A stretch of 42,344 nucleotides of DNA. Source: UBA12026 sp035291405. GTDB lineage: Bacteria > Patescibacteriota > Microgenomatia > UBA8517. The translations under genes and the position numbers were made by a program. Under the pieces are notes generated by a model, which ran no database searches, had not been told where the DNA came from, and saw only the letters and a list, made by a program, of their open reading frames with translations. The stretch spans positions 1 through 42,344 of the forward strand of contig DATDSD010000048.1 in the NCBI GenBank assembly GCA_035291405.1, written 5' to 3'. Positions 17,957 through 26,972 of the stretch are shown piece by piece. Numbering within the stretch: the first letter of the stretch is position 1; each line of letters opens with the position of its first letter.

Positions 17957-18521
17957 TTATTGCATTAGAAGTTTTAATAATACGGGAATTTCAAAAACAC
18001 CATCTTCTGCAGAAAAATGACCTTTTTTATCTTCAACAATAATCTCTGCATTAAAGTTATCTTTAAATAATTTTTTATTAATTTAAAAAAGGTACTACAG
18101 GATCATCTTTAGAAAAAATACAAATAACCTTTTCCACTTTTTCTTTTATATTTTTCATATTTACATCAAATTTTAACCACGGTTCTGCCAATAATTTTTC
18201 TTCATTAGTTGATAAATTTAAATACCACCATGGCGCAACTAAAATAAGTCTATCTGCTTTTTGATCGGTGGAAACAGTATTCAAAAATCTTAAAATTGTT
18301 TGACAACCAATTGAATGACCAATAAAAATATCATCATCCTTAATTTCACCAACAACTTCATGCAATTTATTCACCCATAAACCAATTTTTGGATAATTAG
18401 TATCAGGCATTTCAGGTACAACCACCTCAAATCCTAAATTTGAAATTTCTTTTTTTGCCCAAGGAAACCATTCCTTCTTTGGATTTCCTCCCCAACCGTG
18501 AATTATAAAAACCCTAGACAT
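17957..18521 (-). pseudogene. RBBP9/YdeN-type alpha/beta hydrolase, frameshifted
   Basis: The first frame (147 codons, stop at 18078) has VFIIHGWGGNPKKEWFPW, the nucleophile elbow IGHSIGCQ (Ser70) and the catalytic acid region FSKDDPVVP. A second frame continues to a TAA at 17957 and encodes LFKDNFNAEIIVE and KKGHFSAEDGVFEIP, the normal C-terminus with the catalytic His (GHF). Together they give about 188 residues, the usual family length. Removing one base in the AT-rich stretch near 18076-18085 restores one frame. As written, the product would lack the catalytic His, so it is a broken gene unless the base is an assembly error. Natural substrates of this serine hydrolase family are poorly known. 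Confidence 0.8.
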
Positions 18522-18527
18522 TTATAT

Positions 18528-18533
18528 ATATTA
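18528..18533 (-). promoter_or_regulatory. Candidate -10 (TAATAT) before ATG 18521
   Basis: TAATAT ends 6 nt before the ATG of the hydrolase gene. No TG extension is present and the region is very AT-rich, so this is a weaker member of the set. Confidence 0.35.
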
Positions 18534-18536
18534 GTA

Positions 18537-19913
18537 TTATATCCCCTGCCAGATTAGACCGATGCCATCAAACTGTTTCATTCCTCTCATACCATCAAAT
18601 CCGTCAGGAAGAATTATTGAAAATATTTTAGTCTCTCCTTTTTGAGGGGGTATGTCAGCCTTAATTCCATAATAATCAAAAATAAACTTAAAACCAAATT
18701 GGTCACCAGGTTTTATGCTTAACGATATTCCATAATTTTCTTTTCCACCCTTAGAAATTATAAACTCGGTAACATCAATTTTTGATTTAAGACTCCAACT
18801 TCTTTTGTAACTGTACCACGTTTTAAAATTAAGGTACGTGGCTACAACTAAAATTATTATTAAAATAATTCTTTTTTCTGATATTTTCTTTAACAGAAAA
18901 CCCAACATAAATATAAGAGATGGGATAGTCATCATCAAATAATATTCTGAAAATTTTCCCTGTTGTATGTAAAAAAATGACGATGGGAAAATTGTTGTGA
19001 TCAAGAGAAGAAGTGCTAGTTTTTTACTGTTTTTATCTCTAAGTAAGCTAATACAATTTACCAAAATCAATGCAAAAAAGCCTTTTATAATAAAACTGTC
19101 CAAAATATTTACACTTCTTGGATAAACTAGAGAAACTACGTTATACGCCAAAGTGTTTATAATTTTTCCAAACCCCACAAAATAAAGAGCACCATCACCC
19201 TTTGTAATTTCTAGAATCCTTTTAATATTTATAAAATTATGAGTTATATCAAAAAGTATATTTGGAGACAAACCAACAAATAAAATACATAAAGAATGTA
19301 AAACTATTGAAAGTCTTGGCTTAACAGGTCTCACAAATACTAAATAGATGAAAATAGACAAAAAGCTCAAAAATATACCAAAATGAGATTGAAAACCTAA
19401 AATAAATCCTGTTGTCATTAGTAAATAACCAAAATCATTCTCTTTAGAAATATATGCACCCCAGAGAAAAACTATCTGGGAAATAAAAAAAAGAGACGGT
19501 GCCCAGGGACTTTGGTCCCATGTTATTAAGTTAAATGAAATTGAGGTTAAAAATAAAAGAATAAAAGAAACTTTTTTATCAATAAATTTATTCGTAAATA
19601 AGAAAACTGCATATACTGTTATAACTCCAAGAATTACACTCAAAACTGCTCCTGAAATCGGGTTGTCATCAAAAAAATAAGAAACCGCACTTGTAAGATA
19701 GACATATCCAGGCCCAATGGAAAAGTCTCCAACAGATGTTTTGGGCCCAAGTAAAGCTAAGTCTCCATTCAATATTTCTTTTGCACGATAGGCGATCCAC
19801 TCCTGATCTGCGTCAAACATGGTTCTCTCTGGAAGTTTATAGAAACGTAAAAACGTTCCTAAGATAATAAAAAAAATAACTAAAAGATTATTAAAAGTAA
19901 TAAATCGTCTCAT
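18537..19913 (-). CDS. GT39-like membrane glycosyltransferase
   Basis: This 458-residue GT-C protein starts with one helix, then the outer loop FDADQEWIAYRAKEIL and GPGYVYLTSAVSYF, a pattern shared with the three other GT39-like proteins at 20.7-26.2 kb (acid pair, then G-P-x-Y near the second helix). A short C-terminal outer domain follows the last helix. It likely uses a polyprenyl-phosphate sugar made by the GT2 gene next to it (19917-20744), from whose stop codon it is separated on the same strand by only 3 nt. Acceptor unknown. Confidence 0.75.
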   Translation of the reverse strand: MRRFITFNNLLVIFFIILGTFLRFYKLPERTMFDADQEWIAYRAKEILNGDLALLGPKTSVGDFSIGPGYVYLTSAVSYFFDDNPISGAVLSVILGVITVYAVFLFTNKFIDKKVSFILLFLTSISFNLITWDQSPWAPSLFFISQIVFLWGAYISKENDFGYLLMTTGFILGFQSHFGIFLSFLSIFIYLVFVRPVKPRLSIVLHSLCILFVGLSPNILFDITHNFINIKRILEITKGDGALYFVGFGKIINTLAYNVVSLVYPRSVNILDSFIIKGFFALILVNCISLLRDKNSKKLALLLLITTIFPSSFFYIQQGKFSEYYLMMTIPSLIFMLGFLLKKISEKRIILIIILVVATYLNFKTWYSYKRSWSLKSKIDVTEFIISKGGKENYGISLSIKPGDQFGFKFIFDYYGIKADIPPQKGETKIFSIILPDGFDGMRGMKQFDGIGLIWQGI

Positions 19914-19916
19914 TCA

Positions 19917-20744
19917 TCATTTCAACAAATAGACCCCTTTAATAGCATTTGCTTTAACCTTTAATAAATCCCTCAAACCCTCCCATGAGTCTTTAATTGG
20001 ATTAACTTTTGTTCCCTCCTTATGATGCCAAACAACAGGAACCTCAGTAACCTTAAGTTTTAATTTCTTAGCAATATACAATATTTCCAAATCAAAACCA
20101 GCAGAAACTGAAGCTCCGCTGGTTAATTTTGTTTCATTAAATATTTTTAATCTCTTGAATATTTTCTGACTAGCCTCTTTTGTAAATGCCTTAAAACCAC
20201 ACTGAGTATCTTTAAATGGAAGTTGTAAAATCAAATTTCTTAAAATCATAAATCCAAAAGCCATTGTTTTCCTTATTAATGGAGCCCCTTCTCTTCCTGC
20301 ACGTGATCCAATTACAACATCAAAACCTTCGTTAATTTTTGATAGCACTTTCTCTAATTGATCAATTGGTGTAGCTTGATCCATATCGTCAAAAATGATA
20401 ACTTTCCCGGTAGCCTTAAGCATTCCTGCAATAACTGTCCCTCCTTTTCCTCTGTGGGGTTCTCTAAAAACTTTTATGTTGTTATTACCAGAGGATAAGT
20501 TATGACTTTTTGCAAATTTCTCCGATAATTCTGCCGTCTTATCAATTGATCCGTCATCAACTACCAGTATTTCCCATGAATAATCTTGTTCCTTTAAATA
20601 ATCAACCATTCCAGAAAGAGACCCTGTTCTTATATTGTTTTCTTCGTTATACGAAGGAATAACAATTGAGAGAAATATATTTTTGTCATCTTTGATCAAA
20701 TTTTGTTTATTTTGTTTTGTCATTTTGTTGTTTTTATTCAACAT
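19917..20744 (-). CDS. GT2 polyprenyl-phosphate hexose synthase, ALG5/DPM1-like
   Basis: This protein of about 275 residues shows FLSIVIPSYNEENNIR, ILVVDDGSIDKTAEL, HRGKGGTVIAGML, the DxD region IFDDMDQATP, VIGSRAGREGAP and DTQCGFKAF, all characteristic of ALG5-type (dolichyl-phosphate glucose) synthases. It makes the lipid-linked single sugar used by outer-face GT-C enzymes. The start is uncertain: the frame is open to 20786, while ATG 20744 (11-nt overlap with the upstream gene) or ATG 20723 begins closer to the conserved core. It lies between two GT39-like genes, its probable clients. Confidence 0.85.
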   Translation of the reverse strand: MLNKNNKMTKQNKQNLIKDDKNIFLSIVIPSYNEENNIRTGSLSGMVDYLKEQDYSWEILVVDDGSIDKTAELSEKFAKSHNLSSGNNNIKVFREPHRGKGGTVIAGMLKATGKVIIFDDMDQATPIDQLEKVLSKINEGFDVVIGSRAGREGAPLIRKTMAFGFMILRNLILQLPFKDTQCGFKAFTKEASQKIFKRLKIFNETKLTSGASVSAGFDLEILYIAKKLKLKVTEVPVVWHHKEGTKVNPIKDSWEGLRDLLKVKANAIKGVYLLK

Positions 20745-22209
20745 ATCCAAACATTGAATCTGTAAGGTTAGAGTTTGCACCACCACAACTATTAATTACC
20801 TCCTTCATATTATAACGCCCATAATCAGGATATATAAGACCTAATGAACCAAAACTTTTATCTATCTTATTAACTAATTCGTGGGGAAAAACAATTGTAT
20901 AAACAGGCGAATTTGAAATTGGATTATTAACATGCATTCCTTCCAACCAATAAAGATATCTGTAACCCAAATCATATCCAGGCTTTGTAATATACGATAT
21001 TGAAACACAGGGATAGTTATGAGCCAGACTATCTATTTTAATTTCTCTAACCAGTGCTATTTTTTCAACATATCCTTTTTTATCAGTATTGTATCTAAAT
21101 AAATAATTTAAATTTGATAAGACAAATAGACCAAGTAAAATATAAAAAATCTCTTTGCCTAAAATATTCTTGTGAAGATCTGACAGTGCAAGCGATAGGA
21201 TAAAGATCCAAACAATATTCATTCCATTTAAATAATATTCTGAAGGGTTAAGTGGGTTAAGTGTAAAAAAAAGTAAATATAATCCTTGCCAGACTAAAAA
21301 AATTGTGCACAAAAAAGTATTAATTCTTTTGGTTCTGTATAAATAAATAAATAAAAGTAGATATGTAATAAATACTAATTTCGGATTAATAAAATTATAT
21401 TTTGATAAAATACCAATAGCATTTTTGTTAGCCAACTGCATTACTCTATCAAACTTTGCAGATTTACTTAAAAACACCACACTTGTTTCTTTCTTGGTTG
21501 TTAAAGAAAGAACTATTGATTTAGTCTGACTGAAATTATGTCGATATTCGAAAAATAAAAGTGGACCATTTACCACAAACAACATAAGCAAACCAACAAA
21601 CAATGCCTTTAAATTTATTTTTTGTTTTGAGTATATAAAAGCTATTAAAATTAATGGTGTGAGTAAGATAAGGGCAAGATTTAAATGCCACACTAGACCG
21701 ATTAAAATTGCAGATAATATAAATCCATAAAGTTGTTTACCCTTAAAAATTAAAAATAAGCTATATAAAAACCAAACAGTCAACAAGACTACAGGCATCG
21801 TGGGAACCACTTCACGATCAGTAAAAACCATTAAAGCCGAGACAGAATAGATAAAAGCACCAATTAAACCTACTTTAGTATTTGCAATTTTATTAAAGAC
21901 AAAAAAAATACTGTAAGTTGTAAAAACCCCCAGTAAGATTGTTAAAAATACTGCAGGTAATGGATTCATCTGTCCAAGTAAATAAAATGGTATTTGCAGA
22001 TAATAAAAAAGTGCACCTATAAAAACACCCTGACTTGAAGTTTCTTGTCCTATCAATCGAAGATGTCCATTCACTAAGATATCTTTAATTATCCACGAAG
22101 CAAGGTCAGAATCATGAGAAAAAACATAATAACTTTTAAAGTTATATATACGCACTAAAAATGCGACCGTAAGAATCAAAAATAAAATTAATTTATTTGT
22201 TTTATTCAT
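20734..22209 (-). CDS. GT39-like membrane glycosyltransferase
   Basis: This 491-residue multi-pass protein begins LILFLILTVAFLVRIYNF, then the outer loop FSHDSDLASWIIKDILVNGH with acidic residues in the GT-C catalytic position, and LFYYLQIPFYLLGQ at the second helix. A soluble outer tail of about 110 residues ends with SCGGANSNLTDSMFGYVE. It probably transfers a polyprenyl-phosphate sugar. It overlaps the preceding gene by 8 nt and the following ALG5-like gene by about 11 nt. It is one of four homologous GT39-like genes between 18.5 and 26.2 kb. Confidence 0.75.
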   Translation of the reverse strand: MNKTNKLILFLILTVAFLVRIYNFKSYYVFSHDSDLASWIIKDILVNGHLRLIGQETSSQGVFIGALFYYLQIPFYLLGQMNPLPAVFLTILLGVFTTYSIFFVFNKIANTKVGLIGAFIYSVSALMVFTDREVVPTMPVVLLTVWFLYSLFLIFKGKQLYGFILSAILIGLVWHLNLALILLTPLILIAFIYSKQKINLKALFVGLLMLFVVNGPLLFFEYRHNFSQTKSIVLSLTTKKETSVVFLSKSAKFDRVMQLANKNAIGILSKYNFINPKLVFITYLLLFIYLYRTKRINTFLCTIFLVWQGLYLLFFTLNPLNPSEYYLNGMNIVWIFILSLALSDLHKNILGKEIFYILLGLFVLSNLNYLFRYNTDKKGYVEKIALVREIKIDSLAHNYPCVSISYITKPGYDLGYRYLYWLEGMHVNNPISNSPVYTIVFPHELVNKIDKSFGSLGLIYPDYGRYNMKEVINSCGGANSNLTDSMFGYVE

Positions 22210-23656
22210 GTGTGATTCTCTCCCTTTTATCTACGGTTATACCTCCAAATTTAACCGACTCTGTAACTTTACCTATTCCATCTTGTCTATCAAGCCAAGC
22301 TTCAAGTCTTTCAGGGTGTGGTGGATCAATTTCATATAAAGTATAAAGTACTGTTGTTAATTTTTCCTGCTGTCCTAAATTTTGCCATAGAAATAAGTAT
22401 TCATATGCATATGGAATAACTGGTGGAACATAAACATCCACATTAAAGGGATTATTCTTACTGTCCGACTTAATCCAGTTAATTACAGATAGTTGATTCT
22501 TAAAAGCAATAATTTCTCCGTCATTTAAACTTTTGCCATAATTAAATTTGAAACTTTGATAGTTTTTAAAAAGGAAAATGGACATAAAAATAATTAATAT
22601 AAATTTGCCAAATTTTAACTTTGTTAAATTTATAAAAATGAATGAAAAAAACAAAATAAATATTAGATAATATCCGGTGAAATAATAATCATAAAATCCT
22701 CCCAAATTACTAACAAAGAATAAAGTACCCAAGAATGGAGCCAAAAATAAGATAAAAACTATCTTAAATCTATCTTCTTTCCAATATTTCTTAAAATTAC
22801 GGAATATATTAAAAATAAAAAGAACAAAAAAAGGCAAAAACAATAAATTACCGTTCACAAAAAACTTCGATGCAAAAATATCATAATATGTTTTTAATCT
22901 TAATATTAAAATTTGAACAAAATTGTAGGTAAATGAGTTTTCTTGAAATATAAAATTATATAAAGCACCAGATAAAACACCAGGGTGTCTTATTTCAAAA
23001 ATCATCTGAGGAAGAAATGTAAACAAAAAAGTCATCAAAGAAAGTATGAGTATTTTTAAACTTGGTAATATTTTACGGTTAATGAATAATATTAATATTA
23101 GAGCCGGAATATAATAAATTTCAGTTGCAGCACCAAAGTTTAATCCCATTCCAATTAAAAATGTAGCCAGTGGTAGAGACCAAACTTTTTTCTCTAAGTA
23201 TCTAAAAAATACCCAAACCAGTGCTATTCCAATTAATAACATTGGTGTAGGATTTGAAAGCCAACGTGATGAATTAATTATATAGCTGGAAAATCCAGCC
23301 AAAAAAGCAGCCAACAAACCCACACTTTTACCTCCTAATTTATTTCCCACATCATACAAAACATAAATTGCAAAAACAGTAATCGAAATTAAAAAAAATG
23401 ATGGAAATATAGGATTTCCTTTACCTAGGTAGTAAAATGGTGCAATTAAATAATAATACCAAGGTCCTCGAAACATCCCCGTAAAACCCATCATTGGTCC
23501 AATTAGAAACAATTTACCTTTATTGATTAAGTCCCAAATTACCAAGGCATCTCGTCCTTGGTCATACCAAAAACCTAAAAGTTCAGGTAATCTATAAATT
23601 CTTAAAAGAAATGCGGACAATAAAATGATGAGGATATTAAACCTTTTTGTTAGCAT
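22202..23656 (-). CDS. GT39-like membrane glycosyltransferase
   Basis: From ATG 23656 this is 484 residues. AGGAAAT just upstream resembles a Shine-Dalgarno site and favours this start over ATG 23671; either way it overlaps the end of the DHH gene. The first outer loop is FWYDQGRDALVIWDLINKG, followed by GPWYYYLIAPFYYLG, the same layout as the protein at 24657-26180 (GDEGRDAI, GPLYYYLISPF). About ten helices and a C-terminal outer domain follow. It is likely a polyprenyl-phosphate-sugar-dependent transferase at the outer face. The two RDA-containing copies look like a diverged duplication on either side of the DHH gene. Confidence 0.75.
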   Translation of the reverse strand: MLTKRFNILIILLSAFLLRIYRLPELLGFWYDQGRDALVIWDLINKGKLFLIGPMMGFTGMFRGPWYYYLIAPFYYLGKGNPIFPSFFLISITVFAIYVLYDVGNKLGGKSVGLLAAFLAGFSSYIINSSRWLSNPTPMLLIGIALVWVFFRYLEKKVWSLPLATFLIGMGLNFGAATEIYYIPALILILFINRKILPSLKILILSLMTFLFTFLPQMIFEIRHPGVLSGALYNFIFQENSFTYNFVQILILRLKTYYDIFASKFFVNGNLLFLPFFVLFIFNIFRNFKKYWKEDRFKIVFILFLAPFLGTLFFVSNLGGFYDYYFTGYYLIFILFFSFIFINLTKLKFGKFILIIFMSIFLFKNYQSFKFNYGKSLNDGEIIAFKNQLSVINWIKSDSKNNPFNVDVYVPPVIPYAYEYLFLWQNLGQQEKLTTVLYTLYEIDPPHPERLEAWLDRQDGIGKVTESVKFGGITVDKRERITHE

Positions 23657-24635
23657 ATTTCCTACACACATCTAAAACCTTCTCAACAGCTTCATTAAAA
23701 GGCAATCCTTCAATTTTAGTCGCAGAAGCGACTTTGTGGCCTCCCCCACCTAATTCTTTGGCAATTTGCGATGTATCAAAATCGGTTCTACCCCTAAAAC
23801 TCACAGTCATGTAATTTGGCTTCTCTTCAACTCCAATTAAACCAAAGTCTGTGCCGTCAACGATTGGAGCAAACAGACTTGCAGCTTTTGATTTTGCTTC
23901 GTCTAACGAATTATATTTACTAAAAATTTCATAAGGCACAAAAGACCAAGCAAATTTAAATTCGTTGTCTATTTCCATATTTAGTAACACTTGAGACCAA
24001 AATTTTAATAATTCTATTTTTTCGCTTCTATAAATTCTATTAGTAATCATGTCTTTATTGGCCCCCAACTCCATCAAAATTGATGCAATTGATAATGTTT
24101 TTGGAGTAACATTTGGATAAGCAAATGCTCCAGTATCACCAATAATTGAGGTTAGTAAACACTCAGAAATATCTTTGTCTAAACTAAATTGCCAATCTGC
24201 AAAAACATCAAAAAGGATCTCACCCACCGAAGTGGCTTTATCATCAACTAATCTAATATTTCCCTCTAATGTACTTATGTAATGATGGTCAATAACAACC
24301 GTAAAAATATTTGGCTTTTCAGAGGTATCCTCGTCTAATAAAAGCGATAAATTTGGAGTATCTAAAGTAATAAATAAATCATACTGAGAAAAATCAAATT
24401 TTTTGAATAACACCCCAAGCTTGATGTCATCATATCCACCTAAATAATCAACTTGTTTAGTAATCTGATCGCTTGGACAAATAACATCTACCCGTTTCCC
24501 CATTTTTTCCAAGACTAGCTTCATCGCCAACGTACTACCTAATCCATCAGGATCAGGGCCACGATGGCAATTGAGAAGTATTTTATTTGCCTTTTTTATT
24601 TCATCTAAAATTAATTGTGATTCTGGGTAATTCAT
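23637..24635 (-). CDS. DHH/DHHA1 phosphoesterase, NrnA-like
   Basis: This 332-residue protein has every DHH family motif: HRGPDPDGLGS (24-34, metal-binding D28/D30), LDTP (91-94), IDHH (115-118), GDTGAF (166-171), and the DHHA1 glycine motif GGGGHK (296-301). NrnA-like enzymes are Mn-dependent and degrade nano-RNAs and/or 3'-phosphoadenosine-5'-phosphate; some relatives act on cyclic dinucleotides. No regulatory domain is attached, so nanoRNase/pAp phosphatase is the best guess. It sits between two GT39-like genes, 21 nt after one and overlapping the next, which is an unexpected location. Confidence 0.85.
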   Translation of the reverse strand: MNYPESQLILDEIKKANKILLNCHRGPDPDGLGSTLAMKLVLEKMGKRVDVICPSDQITKQVDYLGGYDDIKLGVLFKKFDFSQYDLFITLDTPNLSLLLDEDTSEKPNIFTVVIDHHYISTLEGNIRLVDDKATSVGEILFDVFADWQFSLDKDISECLLTSIIGDTGAFAYPNVTPKTLSIASILMELGANKDMITNRIYRSEKIELLKFWSQVLLNMEIDNEFKFAWSFVPYEIFSKYNSLDEAKSKAASLFAPIVDGTDFGLIGVEEKPNYMTVSFRGRTDFDTSQIAKELGGGGHKVASATKIEGLPFNEAVEKVLDVCRKYANKKV

Positions 24636-24656
24636 AATTTTAATTTCAAGCCTTGC

Positions 24657-26180
24657 TTATCTTGAATGTATTAATTTGTATATTATAACACCATCAACTT
24701 CCCATTTTTCTTCAATTTTACTCCAGCCGAAATTAGCTACCTCTGCTTTAGGAGAATGTGTTGGATCACACTTAACCTCTTCCATTTCACAAACAACAAA
24801 CAATTGATTTGATATGGATTTACTGTCCCATATATCAGCATGTAGGGGTGTGTATCCTTCTTTTTCCAAAAAATAAGCGTACCCGTCTTCATAATTTCTT
24901 TCCGCCAAGACTGCCAGATTAAAGGAGGTTTCTTTTGATTCCTCAATTATTTTTGATGAAACATTTTGAGCTCTTTGAAGTTGTTTGTTTGGTGAATACT
25001 TAAGAGGAGAATTAATAATGTTAATGTAAACTACAAATAAAAATAAAAAAATCAACATTGTTTTGCCAATCTTACTTAGACCATCAAAAACTCCATCTAT
25101 GAAACCTGCTAAGAATAAAAATGGAGCAGTAAACAAAAGACCAAAATAATGATCATGTATTTCAAACTTAAAAAGACCTAAGCCAAAAAGACCAGCAATC
25201 ATCCAAATTGTCAAAGTACTAAAACCTGACGCTTCATTGGTGTGTAGTCTTTTTCTACCCAACAAAAAAAGTACCGATGGAATAGAGATAACCGCAACTA
25301 TTATCTTTCCTAGAGTTTCCATTCTTCCCGCCAATAATCTTGTTGATATTAAATTAAGAACTTCAGGTAATTTAATTACAGATGCCCAAATATTTTTGGA
25401 AAAAGCATCTTCTCCGGTAACAAAAAGTGAACTTGCTGCTTTGTAGTTAATCCAATCATGTCTTATATCAAAGAATAAAAGAGGAGACATCAAACCTAAA
25501 AAAATTACCAAGGAAATAGCTGATAATTTTATAAATCTAACAACTTTTGCTTTCTCGTTTATTTCTTGACTTTCAAAAGAAGTCTTTAAAAAAATTAAAA
25601 TCCAATAAAAGCCCAGCACAGGTGCCAGAAGTAGTCCAAAATAATGAGACTGTAATACAAAAGCATAGGAAATCGCACAGGTTAAAAGCCATTTAAAATT
25701 CTCTCTTTTCCAAACCATCCAGATTGAATAAATAGCAAGCAGTGAAAAGAAAGGCATTATGTTTGGGTTCCAAGAACTTTTGGAAAAAATTATTACAGTT
25801 GGAGATATTGCATAAAGGGTGGCAGCAATTAAACCCGCTCTTTTAGAAAACCACTTAAGTCCTACATAATAAACCATAAAAATGGTAGCAACACCTATTA
25901 ATGCAATCAAGACAGATGGGCCGACAGGAGAAAAATTGAAAAGCCAAAGAAAAGGAGAAATAAGATAATAGTAAAGTGGGCCTAGATACATGTTTCCGAT
26001 TGAAGTGCCGGGGCCAATCAACATCAAATCAAAATCAACTAAAAATCTTCTGACGATAATTGCATCTCGCCCCTCATCTCCCAAAAATGTCATATATTCT
26101 CCAATTTTGTAGAGTCTAAAAAATGCTCCAATTAATAAAATTGTAATAAGTATCGAATTTTCTTTTAGAAATTTTCTCAT
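24657..26180 (-). CDS. GT39-like membrane glycosyltransferase
   Basis: This 507-residue GT-C protein starts with ILITILLIGAFFRLYKIG, then the outer loop FLGDEGRDAIIVRRFLVDFD carrying the DE and RD acidic residues, and LGPLYYYLISPFLWLF. About ten further helices precede an outer domain with LAVLAERNYEDGYAYFLEKE. It shares a 4-nt ATGA overlap with the preceding DPM1-like GT2 gene (26177-26881), which probably supplies its polyprenyl-phosphate sugar. The acceptor, glycan or protein, cannot be told from the sequence. Confidence 0.75.
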   Translation of the reverse strand: MRKFLKENSILITILLIGAFFRLYKIGEYMTFLGDEGRDAIIVRRFLVDFDLMLIGPGTSIGNMYLGPLYYYLISPFLWLFNFSPVGPSVLIALIGVATIFMVYYVGLKWFSKRAGLIAATLYAISPTVIIFSKSSWNPNIMPFFSLLAIYSIWMVWKRENFKWLLTCAISYAFVLQSHYFGLLLAPVLGFYWILIFLKTSFESQEINEKAKVVRFIKLSAISLVIFLGLMSPLLFFDIRHDWINYKAASSLFVTGEDAFSKNIWASVIKLPEVLNLISTRLLAGRMETLGKIIVAVISIPSVLFLLGRKRLHTNEASGFSTLTIWMIAGLFGLGLFKFEIHDHYFGLLFTAPFLFLAGFIDGVFDGLSKIGKTMLIFLFLFVVYINIINSPLKYSPNKQLQRAQNVSSKIIEESKETSFNLAVLAERNYEDGYAYFLEKEGYTPLHADIWDSKSISNQLFVVCEMEEVKCDPTHSPKAEVANFGWSKIEEKWEVDGVIIYKLIHSR

Positions 26181-26881
26181 CTTAATTTACGCCACAGGCG
26201 AAACAAATCAACGAAACTCTGTAGGATTACCTTTACATTTCTACCGGTTCCCTTTCCTTGTACCCTTGGTAAATGTGTAACAGAAATCTCAACTATTTTA
26301 AAACCGGATTTTTTTGCTTTAATCAAAAACTCAGAGGAGATAAATGCACCTCTTTCACTTTCTAACGTGGGAATTCTGTTAATTACTTTTTTACTAACTA
26401 ATTTAAAACCACAATCAATGTCATGAACATGTAAACCGAAAAGTATCATTACGGCTATTTCCCACATTCTTGAAGTTATTATTTTAAATTTACTTACTTG
26501 TCTTTTTTTGTAATAACCAATTATTAAATCAGCATTTGTTTCTTGTTGTTTCTCAAAAAATAAATTTATTTCACTAAAATCAAATTGGCCGTCTGAATCA
26601 GTAAAGATAATCCAAGGATATTTTGCATTATAAAAGCCAGATTTAAGACTTGCACCATAACCTCTATTTACTTCATGATTAATAACTCTTATTCTTTTAT
26701 CTTCACTTGAAAGTTCTTCTGAAATTTTTTTTGTATTGTCAGTTGAACCATCGTTAACAATTATAATTTCCCAATTCTCGACATATTTTAAAAGAACAGC
26801 CTTAGATTTTATAACTGTATTTTTAATATTCCCCTCTTCATTATATGCAGGGAAAAAGACTGATAATGATTTTATTTTCAT
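26177..26881 (-). CDS. GT2 polyprenyl-phosphate sugar synthase, DPM1/GtrB-like
   Basis: This compact 234-residue GT2 domain has SVFFPAYNEEGNIKNTV, IIIVNDGSTDNTKKI, NRGYGASLKSGF, the DxD region FTDSDGQFDFSEI and DIDCGFKLVSKKV. It has no C-terminal membrane helices, as in soluble DPM1-type enzymes, and ends with VQGKGTGRNVKV. It should transfer a hexose from a nucleotide sugar to polyprenyl phosphate on the cytoplasmic face. It is the first gene of the minus-strand operon running to about 17.96 kb and faces the divergent PIG-V-like gene across 91 bp. Confidence 0.85.
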   Translation of the reverse strand: MKIKSLSVFFPAYNEEGNIKNTVIKSKAVLLKYVENWEIIIVNDGSTDNTKKISEELSSEDKRIRVINHEVNRGYGASLKSGFYNAKYPWIIFTDSDGQFDFSEINLFFEKQQETNADLIIGYYKKRQVSKFKIITSRMWEIAVMILFGLHVHDIDCGFKLVSKKVINRIPTLESERGAFISSEFLIKAKKSGFKIVEISVTHLPRVQGKGTGRNVKVILQSFVDLFRLWRKLR

Positions 26882-26957
26882 AAAAAATAAATTTGAGATT
26901 TCATCATAAAGAAATTTGTATTTTCATCTATTAGTCTAACACAAGTGAAGCTATTTG

Positions 26958-26966
26958 TGATATTAT
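26958..26966 (+). promoter_or_regulatory. Extended -10 (TGATATTAT) before ATG 26973
   Basis: TG, one base, TATTAT, ending 6 nt before ATG 26973. It predicts a leaderless transcript for the PIG-V-like gene. No equally clear element was seen for the divergent gene starting at 26881. Confidence 0.6.
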
Positions 26967-26972
26967 CAAAGT

